The notes beneath the pieces were generated by a model that was given only the letters and a program-made list of their open reading frames with translations, searched no databases and was not told the DNA's origin. 64,000 nucleotides of DNA from Promicromonospora panici (GTDB lineage: Bacteria; Actinomycetota; Actinomycetes; Actinomycetales; Cellulomonadaceae), in assembly GCF_900608595.1 (NCBI RefSeq), contig NZ_UWYY01000010.1:182231-246230 (forward strand), in the 5' to 3' direction. This document shows positions 32,367 to 38,964 of this stretch, piece after piece. A program made the translations under genes and the position numbers. Each line of letters begins with the position of its first letter. The stretch's first letter is position 1.

Positions 32367-33584
32367 CTACCAGTCCAGCCCGAGGCCGTTGACGAACGTG
32401 CTGAACCGGTCGGCGACGATCTGGTGGTCGCGGGTGGAGTAGTGCCAGTCGCAGCCGAGGAAGTCCAGGCCGGTGTTGTCGAGGAACCAGTACCGGACCC
32501 GGCTGTCGCCCGCGCCGGTACGCTCCTGCACCACCTGCTGGACGTCGTCCGCGAAGGAGCCGGCGCCGACAGCCACGATGGTCGTGCTGGAGCCGTACCG
32601 GGTCCGCAGCTTCTGCACGAAGTCGCCGTAGGCGGTGCGGTAGTCGGCGGCGAGGCTCTCCGGGGAAGCCCACGGCTCGCCGGGGTTGAGGGCGGTCGAG
32701 AAGTCGTTGGTGCCGAGGTAGACCACGACGAGCTGCGGCCGCCAGGTACCGGGATCCCAGACGTCGCCGGTCACGTTCAGCAGCGCCCGGTCGTAGTAGG
32801 TGCGATAGCTGGTGCCCGGCTCGCCGCCGTTGTAGTTGCGCACCATGCCTCTGCCGGAGAACGCGTTGACCTGATAGTCGGCGGACAGGTCGCGGGCGGT
32901 CAAGGCGCCATAGCTGAGGTCGGTGTTCGTGGTGCGGCTGACCTGATCGCCGGGGCACTCCCGGGTGGTGGACGTGTTGCCGTAGCCGACGGTCAACGAG
33001 TCGCCGATGAACTCGATCTGCCGGGTGCGGCCCGCTGGCTTGCCGAGGATCGCGCCTCCCGGGGCGGCGACGAACCCGCCGAACTCGCTCGTGCTCCACG
33101 GGCTCTCGTTACGCTTGACGAGGCGTACGGTGTGCTCGGCGTCGCTGAGGCCGTTGACCCACCGGGTGGTCCGACCGGGCGTCACGAGGGTGGCGACGGT
33201 CGCGCCGTCGATCTGGACGGTGTAGTCGGCAGCCGAGTCGTTCAGCACGATGCCCACCCCGGTGCCCCGGAACCGGCCCTCGAAGTAGACGCCGGGCCAG
33301 CTGTACTGGACGGTGTCGCCACTGACCTTGACGCGGCCAGCCGTGTGCACCTGGGACAGCACGTCGCGGGCGCCGGCACCGGGCTTGATGAATTGCGGCT
33401 GCTGGTTGGTACCGCTGGATGTGCTGATGGCGGCGGCGTGGGCGTCGTCGACGACCGGGACCGTGGTGAGAGTGACGGCGAGGGCGATCAACGCCCCGGC
33501 GACAGCACGCCACCTCTGCGCGAACCGCACTCTCATTCGTCTCGCGGTGGTGCGCTCGTTGTCTTCTGCGGGCAGAGCTCTCAT
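32367..33584 (-). CDS. secreted CE2-type SGNH esterase
   Basis: The 405-residue protein has a signal peptide (about 25-50, ending AHA), an N-terminal beta-sandwich (about 85-175) and a C-terminal SGNH hydrolase domain. Ser196 is in FIGDSLTVG, GTND is at 291-294, and Asp379-x-His381 is in CDWHYS. This order is that of carbohydrate esterase family 2, which removes acetyl groups from xylan or mannan and transfers to O6 positions. Start ATG 33584 has AGGGAGCC upstream. The promoter region contains a LacI-type operator candidate and is duplicated in inverted orientation toward a lectin pseudogene. Confidence 0.9.
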   Translation of the reverse strand: MRALPAEDNERTTARRMRVRFAQRWRAVAGALIALAVTLTTVPVVDDAHAAAISTSSGTNQQPQFIKPGAGARDVLSQVHTAGRVKVSGDTVQYSWPGVYFEGRFRGTGVGIVLNDSAADYTVQIDGATVATLVTPGRTTRWVNGLSDAEHTVRLVKRNESPWSTSEFGGFVAAPGGAILGKPAGRTRQIEFIGDSLTVGYGNTSTTRECPGDQVSRTTNTDLSYGALTARDLSADYQVNAFSGRGMVRNYNGGEPGTSYRTYYDRALLNVTGDVWDPGTWRPQLVVVYLGTNDFSTALNPGEPWASPESLAADYRTAYGDFVQKLRTRYGSSTTIVAVGAGSFADDVQQVVQERTGAGDSRVRYWFLDNTGLDFLGCDWHYSTRDHQIVADRFSTFVNGLGLDW

Positions 33585-33653
33585 GGTGGCTCCCTGGCAT
33601 TGGCGGGCGTCTTTGACCTGCCCGCCGAATCCTGCACCGAAGCCTCGCATCGG

Positions 33654-33666
33654 TCAAGCGCTTCGA
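33654..33666. promoter_or_regulatory. LacI-type operator candidate, copy 1
   Basis: TCAAGCGCTTCGA is built on the AAGCGCTT centre typical of LacI-family sugar repressors. It lies 70 bp upstream of the CE2 esterase start. A second copy is in the inverted arm (33720-33732). Confidence 0.55.
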
Positions 33667-33719
33667 TGATCCTTCGAGGCCGTCACGTCGCCTGAATGGT
33701 GACAGACGATCGAAGATCG

Positions 33720-33732
33720 TCGAAGCGCTTGA
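33720..33732. promoter_or_regulatory. LacI-type operator candidate, copy 2
   Basis: TCGAAGCGCTTGA is the inverted counterpart of the site at 33654-33666 and precedes the lectin-domain remnant. Two sites 66 bp apart could support cooperative binding. Confidence 0.5.
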
Positions 33733-33738
33733 CCGCCG

Positions 33739-34114
33739 GTGGGCCGCCGTGCAGGATTCGGCGCCCAGGTCAACGACGCCCGCCACCTGCCAGGAGGCGA
33801 GGCCGAGGCCGCCACGATCGACCCGGCCGCCTCCTACGTGCTGGTCTCCCGGCACAGCGGTAAGGCGATCGATGTCAATGGCGGGTCGACGTCGGACGGT
33901 GCGGCCGTCGTTCAGTGGACTCGCTCCGACAGCGCGAAACAGCAGTTCCAGTTCGTCGACACCGGTGGAGGCCTACTTCCAGTTCCGTGCCCGCCACAGC
34001 GGCAAGGTGATCGCCGGTGCCCGGGTCACCCTCACGTTCCACTTCTGGAGCGGCGCCCGCGCCACGTACTACGTCACCTAGAACGGAACCACGGTCACCG
34101 GTTCGACCAGCTGA
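33739..34114 (+). pseudogene. decayed ricin-type lectin/carbohydrate-binding gene
   Basis: A ricin-lectin segment (ASYVLVSRHSGKAIDVNGGSTSDGAAVVQW, KQQFQFVD) reads in one frame to about 33970. The continuation (YFQFRARHSGKVIAG, VTLTFHFWSGARATYYVT) lies in the next frame. A TAG at 34079-34081 then interrupts it before NGTTVTGSTS. So at least one frameshift and one nonsense mutation are present. No signal peptide is left: the inverted promoter copy runs directly into the lectin part, and the catalytic module that such domains usually serve is missing. The end resembles an immunoglobulin-like X2-type module of cellulases, which is a tentative match. Confidence 0.7.
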
Positions 34115-34134
34115 CCGCCGGCTGAGGCGGCCCG

Positions 34135-34205
34135 CCTTGGTTGTGAGCGGGATCGTTGCGACTGTGCGCCCGTTTTAGGCGCAACGATCCCGCCCACAAC
34201 CAAGG
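34135..34205 (+). repeat. dispersed palindrome family, copy 5
   Basis: It begins CCTTGGTTGTGAGCGGGATC with the core GCCCGTTTTAGGCGCAACGA and a well-conserved right arm. Both outer and inner parts are nearly identical to copy 2. It lies 2 bp after the stop of the response regulator on the minus strand. Confidence 0.8.
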
Positions 34206-34207
34206 GT

Positions 34208-34831
34208 CTAGATCCAGCCTTCCTCCCAGGCCTTGTGGGCCGCCGCGTGGCGGGTCGCGACCCCGAGCTTCGCCATCGCAGACGACAGGTAGTTGCGCAC
34301 CGTCCCGGGCGCGAGGTGCACGGCGGCCGCGATGTCGGAGACGGGGGAGCCGGTGCGCGCCTCCCGGAGGACCTCCAGCTCGCGGTCCGTGAGCGGGCAG
34401 TCGTTCTCCGTGAGGGCCGACGCCGCGATCTCCGGGTCCACGTACCGGTGCCCGACGGCGACGTCGCGCACTATCTGCGCGAGCCGCGCCGCCGGCGTCG
34501 ACTTGGGCACGAACCCGCTCACCCCCGCGGCGAGGGCCCGGCGCAGGACGGCGGGGCGGGCGTGCCGCGTGACGAGGATGATCCGGGGCGGCGTGCCGTC
34601 GGCCCGGGCCAGGATCTGCCCGGCGGCATGCAGCCCGTCGGTGGGCGGCATCTCCAGGTCGAGCACGGCGACGTCGGGCCGGTGCTGGTCGGCGAGCCGC
34701 ACGGCGTCCGTGGTGGTGGCGGCCTCGGCGACGATCCGCAGGTCGTCCTCGAGGTCGAGGAGGGAGGAGAGCGCGCCGCGCAGCAGCTCCTCGTCGTCGG
34801 CGAGCAACAGGCGGATCATGCGGTCGCTCAT
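34208..34831 (-). CDS. NarL/LuxR-family response regulator
   Basis: The 207-residue protein has an N-terminal receiver domain (phospho-acceptor Asp in VAVLDLEMP, acid pair in LLADDEE, Lys in FVPKSTP). The C-terminal LuxR HTH carries LTDRELEVLREARTGSPVSDIAAAVHLAPGTVRNYLSSAMAKLGV. The ATG overlaps the stop of the sensor kinase gene (ATGA). A perfect ATGACA-TC-TGTCAT palindrome upstream of the kinase (36085-36098) is the probable binding site, between this operon and a divergent membrane-protein gene. Confidence 0.93.
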   Translation of the reverse strand: MSDRMIRLLLADDEELLRGALSSLLDLEDDLRIVAEAATTTDAVRLADQHRPDVAVLDLEMPPTDGLHAAGQILARADGTPPRIILVTRHARPAVLRRALAAGVSGFVPKSTPAARLAQIVRDVAVGHRYVDPEIAASALTENDCPLTDRELEVLREARTGSPVSDIAAAVHLAPGTVRNYLSSAMAKLGVATRHAAAHKAWEEGWI

Positions 34832-36033
34832 CCGGTCACCGTCGCGGTGACCACGAACCGGTCGTCGGTACTGACCCATGACAGGTGCCCGCCGACGGCG
34901 TCGAGCCGCTCGGCGAGGGACACGAGGCCCGTGCCGTCCCCGGCCCCGGCCGCACCCGCATCGGAGGTCGCGCCGGCGTCGGGCCGCGCGCCGTCGTTGT
35001 CGATCACGAGGCGGGCGCCGGCGTCGTCGGGCGTCAGGACGATTGCGGCGCGCGTGGCGCGGCTGTGCCGCAGCAGGTTGGTGGTGGCCTCGCGCACGAC
35101 CAGGCCGAGGAGGCTGCGCGGGCCCTGGGGGAGGGACGCCGCGAGGTCGGCATCGACGTCGGCCCGGACCGCCACCCCCGCGGCGGTCAGGACCTTGGAC
35201 GCGTTGGCGATCTCCGCGTCCAGGGTGGTGCGCCGGTAGCCCTGGACGAGGGCCCGGGTCTCGCGCAGCGCGTCCCCGGCGAGCTGCTGCACCTCGCGCA
35301 TCTGCTCGGCGGCCCGGGCGGGGTCGGCCTCCGCGAGCCGCGCCGCAAGCTCGCTCTTCAGGGCGATCACCTGGAGGTGATGCCCCTGGATGTCGTGCAG
35401 GTCGGCGGCGAACCGGAGGCGCTCGTCCGCCACGGCGAGCTCGCCGGCGAGGCGCCGGGCGTGGTCGAGGCGGGCCGCGACCTGCCAGCCGCGGAGCATG
35501 CCCAGCATCGCCGGGCCGAACGCGACGACCATCAGGGCGGGCATCCACGCGGCGTGGCCCAGGTGCGGCTCGTCCATGCCCAGCGCCGTGACCAGGCCGA
35601 TCGCCGGCAGCACGGCGAGCGCGATGCCGAGGACCGGCCAGGCCCGGCGCGCGGGCAGGAACATGACCAGCACCGAGATCGTGGCTGCGGGCGCGATCGA
35701 CCAGATCCCGAACTCGCCGAGGGCGAGCGGCACCGCGGCGGCGACCGCCGTGGCGCAGCCGGCGGTCACGAGCCAGCCGGCGGACGGCGCCTGGTCCCGG
35801 ACGCGCTGCCCCAGCAGGACGGCGCAGGCCACGATGGTCGCCGCCGTCGACAGTCCCGTCAGGGCGCGGAGACCGCCGTGGACGTCCGGGTCGAGCACCC
35901 AGTCGCCGACGGCGAAGCCCAGCACGCACGCCACGGTCCCCGCGAGGCCCCACCAGATGTTGCGGCGGAAGCTCGCGAGGCCGCTGCCGTCGTCCACGGC
36001 GGCGTCGTCCACGACGGCCCGGGCGGTACTCAT
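34828..36033 (-). CDS. DesK/NarX-type sensor histidine kinase
   Basis: The 401-residue protein has about six membrane helices in the N-terminal half (about 18-165). A HisKA_3 dimerisation domain follows with phospho-acceptor His in AADLHDIQGHHLQ, then a HATPase domain with LLGLVVREATTNLLRHS (N box) and GDGTGLVSLAERL (G box). It has no periplasmic sensor domain, so it probably senses the membrane state, as DesK and LiaS-like kinases do. It is coupled to the response regulator and divergent from a membrane protein that is the likely target. Confidence 0.92.
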   Translation of the reverse strand: MSTARAVVDDAAVDDGSGLASFRRNIWWGLAGTVACVLGFAVGDWVLDPDVHGGLRALTGLSTAATIVACAVLLGQRVRDQAPSAGWLVTAGCATAVAAAVPLALGEFGIWSIAPAATISVLVMFLPARRAWPVLGIALAVLPAIGLVTALGMDEPHLGHAAWMPALMVVAFGPAMLGMLRGWQVAARLDHARRLAGELAVADERLRFAADLHDIQGHHLQVIALKSELAARLAEADPARAAEQMREVQQLAGDALRETRALVQGYRRTTLDAEIANASKVLTAAGVAVRADVDADLAASLPQGPRSLLGLVVREATTNLLRHSRATRAAIVLTPDDAGARLVIDNDGARPDAGATSDAGAAGAGDGTGLVSLAERLDAVGGHLSWVSTDDRFVVTATVTG

Positions 36034-36084
36034 GACGCCATCCTGCCAGCGCCGTCGCTGGTCCGGGGCGCGGCGCGGGGCTTG

Positions 36085-36098
36085 ATGACATCTGTCAT
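36085..36098. promoter_or_regulatory. operator candidate for the NarL-type regulator
   Basis: ATGACATCTGTCAT is a perfect palindrome with arms ATGACA/TGTCAT around TC. It lies 52 bp upstream of the kinase start and 121 bp upstream of the divergent membrane protein. The ATGACA-N2-TGTCAT form is usual for DesR/LiaR-like regulators of kinase-ABC or kinase-membrane-protein clusters. Confidence 0.65.
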
Positions 36099-36218
36099 AC
36101 GGGCTCGTGACATGTGCTCGCGCTCAGGTGCGGTCAGGCACTACTGGCCGCGGTCGCCGTCGGACAGCGTGGAGACCAGCGCGGCGAGGGACGCCGCCCG
36201 GACTGCGAGGAGACGACG

Positions 36219-37127
36219 ATGACGGAGACGATGGCTCGGGTGACGGCGGCACGGACGCACGTGGCGCACACGACCGAGCACGACATGGTGCACGGGGTCG
36301 GCCACGGCACCAAGCCCGTGACGCGGGGGCGGAGGGTCGGCAGGTTCCTCGCGCACCTGGCCGAGATGGTCGTGGTCATGATGCTCGGCATGATGCTGCT
36401 GGCACCGGCGCGGGACTGGGCGGGCGCGGTCCTCGGGATCGAGGCCGTGCTGGCCCGGCCCGACGCCGGCGCGGTGGTGATGGTCCTGGACATGGTGGCC
36501 GCGATGACGGTGTGGATGCGGGTCCGGCGGCACGGCTGGGCGCCGATCTGGGAGATGAACGCGGCGATGGCGGCGCCGTTCGCGGTGTTGCTCGTGCTGT
36601 TCTGGCTCGGCGCCGCCTCGGCGGGCGACATGATGCTCTGGGGGCACGTGCTGATGGTTCCGGCGATGGCGGGAGCGATGCTCCTGCGGCCGGCCGAGTA
36701 CACGGAGCACGCCCACGGGTTCGACCTGGCCTGGCTGGGGCGCCGGTGGCCCGTGCTGGTCGGCCTGGTGCTGCTCGCCGGCACGATCGCGGGCGGTGGG
36801 GCCGACCTGCCGGCCTGGCTGATCCTGGCGATGGCCCTGGTGTATCCGGTGGTGGGGCTCGTCCGCCGCACCATCCGCGGCCGGTCGATGGTGCTGCTCC
36901 AGGTGGCGGGGCTCGCAGTGTTCGCCGGCATCAGCCTGCTGGCCACCGTCCTGGTGGGGCAGGACACCGGGGCCTACGTGCTCGCGGCGGGCCTCGTGGG
37001 GCACGGAATCTGGGACGTGTTCCACCACCGGGCGAACGCGGTGGTGTGGCGCTGGTACGCCGAGACGTGCATCGTCTACGACCTGCTGCTGGCAGCAGCG
37101 GTGCTGGTGACGACGGTGGGCTCCTGA
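36219..37127 (+). CDS. multi-pass membrane protein, probable target of the adjacent two-component system
   Basis: The 302-residue protein has a His-rich cytoplasmic N-terminus (VAHTTEHDMVHGVGHGT) and about eight hydrophobic helices rich in Met. The segments MVVVMMLGMMLLAP, VLDMVAAMTVWM and MLWGHVLMVPAMAGAM show the Met richness, which is unusual. The C-terminal helix pair contains GHGIWDVFHHR. I do not recognise a family; no transport signature is clear. The ATG has GAGGAG upstream. It is divergent from the kinase gene and shares the palindromic operator, which makes it the likely regulated gene. Confidence 0.75.
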   Translation: MTETMARVTAARTHVAHTTEHDMVHGVGHGTKPVTRGRRVGRFLAHLAEMVVVMMLGMMLLAPARDWAGAVLGIEAVLARPDAGAVVMVLDMVAAMTVWMRVRRHGWAPIWEMNAAMAAPFAVLLVLFWLGAASAGDMMLWGHVLMVPAMAGAMLLRPAEYTEHAHGFDLAWLGRRWPVLVGLVLLAGTIAGGGADLPAWLILAMALVYPVVGLVRRTIRGRSMVLLQVAGLAVFAGISLLATVLVGQDTGAYVLAAGLVGHGIWDVFHHRANAVVWRWYAETCIVYDLLLAAAVLVTTVGS

Positions 37128-37142
37128 TCCCCGGGCCCCGGC

Positions 37143-37192
37143 GACGTGTCAGACGTACAGGTCACTCTGGTGACCTGTACGTCTGAGACGTC
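37143..37192. terminator. 23-bp-stem hairpin between convergent genes
   Basis: Arms 37143-37165 and 37170-37192 pair at 22 of 23 positions around TCTG. It lies between the ends of the membrane protein gene and the GH5 gene, so it can terminate both. Confidence 0.75.
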
Positions 37193-37203
37193 GGTGGGGC
37201 TGG

Positions 37204-38703
37204 TTAGAGCGTCCAGCGCTGGTTGGCGCCCCCGTTGCACGGGTACTGCTTCAGCCGGGTGCCGTCCGCCGTCGACGAGGCCGGCACGTCGAGGCACTTG
37301 CCCGAGTGGCGCGCCACGATCTCGACGTAACCGCCGCTCACGCTGCGCAGCTGCCACTGCTGGTTGGTGCCGCTGCCGCAGGTGTACTGGATGATCGCCG
37401 CGCCGTCGGCCGTCGAGGCGTTGTTGACGTCCAGGCACTTGCCGGAGTGCTGCGCGACGAGGTTGTGATAGCCGTTGCCGAGGTCCTGGAGGGCCCACTG
37501 CTGGTTGGCCCCGGTGCCGCAGGTGTACTGGGACACCTCGGCCGCGTTCGCCGTCGAGGCGCTGACGACGTCGGCGCACTTGCCGGAGCTCTGGTTCACG
37601 ATGTTGGTGACCGTGGCGCCGCCGCTGCCGTTGCCCGCGTTGGGGTCGACGTTGTCGCCCCAGGCCCAGCGCAGCCGGTTCGCGCCGGAAACGCTGCGGA
37701 TGGCGAGCGAGAGGTTGGTTCCGCTGCCGCTCTTGATGTACATCGAGTAGCCGTCGTACCCGATGTTGCCGGTCTTGCCGCCGATCCCCGGCCAGTAGGT
37801 GCCGCCCATCCCCGTGTCGCGCATGACCTGCGTGACGGCGCGGATGTGGCGCACGAAGTTGTTGGTGCTGTTGGGGTCGCCGTAGTTCAGGCCCTCGTTC
37901 ATCGCGCCGCCGAACTCCGTGACGACGGCACGCGAGGCGCAATTCCCGAGGCGGGTGCTGATGTGGCTGCGCCAGCCGTCGTAGGTGTTCTCGCCGTAGA
38001 AGAACGCGTAGTGGTGGAAGGACAGCAGTGTCCCGTTGAAGCGGCTGTCGTTGCACACGTCCCGCAGGTCCTGGCTGTAGCCGGTGCCGCCGATCAGGGT
38101 CCGGGCCGGAACCGCCGAGTAGTGGTAGCTGAGCCAGTTCGCGGCGACGTCGCGCCACTCCGCCGAGCTGTAGCCGTGCGGCTCGTTCATGGGCTCGAAG
38201 TAGACGAGGTTGTTCGACCCGTACTGGCTGGTCACGGTGGACCACATCGTGTTGAAGGCGGCCATGTTGGTGATCCGGCCGCCGGACGCCGCGCCGTCCT
38301 CCCAGTAGGCCAGGATGACCTTGAACCCGCGCGCCGTCGCGGCGTCGATCGCGCCGCGGTAGTTGTTCCACCAGGCGGTGCCGACGGTGTGCGTGTTGAT
38401 CGGCAGGCGCACGGTGTTGACGCCGAGGGTGTCCGCCATGTCGTCGTACACGGCGTTGGCCTTGGCCTGCACGGTGGCGTAGCTGTCGGAGCTGCTCAGG
38501 CCGTCGAGGACGAGCGGCCCGGTGCTGAAGTTGTCGCCCAGCACCGCCCAGTTCATGCCGCGGAACTGGCTGGTGGCGGCGGTGGCCGGGGCGGCGAGGG
38601 ACACGGCGGTGATCGGTAGCAGGACCAGGGCGGCCAGCATGCTGACCACGATCCGGCGGAGCGGCTGGCGGGTGGGCGGAGCGGAGCGATGACTTGCGTT
38701 CAT
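37204..38703 (-). CDS. secreted GH5 cellulase with C-terminal ricin-type lectin domain
   Basis: The 499-residue protein has a signal peptide (about 1-43, ending ATA) and a GH5 barrel with acid/base Glu174 (PMNEPHG) and nucleophile Glu263 (VVTEFGG). A linker leads to three ricin-type lectin repeats (365-499; HSGKCLDV twice and SSGKCADV, each ending in NQQWxL or NQRWTL). The lectin domain probably binds xylan or other plant cell wall polymers. Such architecture is common in soil actinobacteria. Upstream, TTGACG is present on the minus strand near 38780 but no operator is obvious. Confidence 0.93.
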   Translation of the reverse strand: MNASHRSAPPTRQPLRRIVVSMLAALVLLPITAVSLAAPATAATSQFRGMNWAVLGDNFSTGPLVLDGLSSSDSYATVQAKANAVYDDMADTLGVNTVRLPINTHTVGTAWWNNYRGAIDAATARGFKVILAYWEDGAASGGRITNMAAFNTMWSTVTSQYGSNNLVYFEPMNEPHGYSSAEWRDVAANWLSYHYSAVPARTLIGGTGYSQDLRDVCNDSRFNGTLLSFHHYAFFYGENTYDGWRSHISTRLGNCASRAVVTEFGGAMNEGLNYGDPNSTNNFVRHIRAVTQVMRDTGMGGTYWPGIGGKTGNIGYDGYSMYIKSGSGTNLSLAIRSVSGANRLRWAWGDNVDPNAGNGSGGATVTNIVNQSSGKCADVVSASTANAAEVSQYTCGTGANQQWALQDLGNGYHNLVAQHSGKCLDVNNASTADGAAIIQYTCGSGTNQQWQLRSVSGGYVEIVARHSGKCLDVPASSTADGTRLKQYPCNGGANQRWTL

Positions 38704-38834
38704 GGTGTCGACCTATCTCGTGCGTCGTTGCACGTAGCGGGACCTGAACTGCGGACGATGGCGACATCAGACTATTAACGTCAACATCGGCGCAATTCTG
38801 GCGTTCTGCCCGCGTGGGGTCAAGGGTGTGAGCG

Positions 38835-38906
38835 CCCATCGCTGTGGGCGTGATCGTTTCCAAAAACAGTCAGGTGGTCGCAACGATCGCGCCCACAACG
38901 AATGGG
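38835..38906. repeat. dispersed palindrome family, copy 6 (degenerate core)
   Basis: The outer arms match the family (CCCATCGCTGTGGGCGTGATCG and AACGATCGCGCCCACAACG). The central GCCCGTTTTAGGCG block is replaced by CAAAAACAGTCAGGTGGTCG. It lies 5' of the large membrane protein and 5' of GH5, the only copy between divergent genes, so it is not a terminator here. Confidence 0.65.
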
Positions 38907-38964
38907 TTGGACCCGCGCGTGGCGGGGTGCGCAGGGACGCCCGCTGGCCCTACTTTTGTGCGCT

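Larger units (their letters stand above)
33591..33795. repeat. inverted duplication of a 5' region, about 85-bp arms
   Basis: The arm 33591-33676 (5' leader and promoter of the CE2 esterase) and the reverse complement of 33711-33795 align along their length at roughly 80 percent identity by eye. The two arms point in opposite directions and are separated by about 35 bp. The right arm leads into the lectin remnant. Confidence 0.75.
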
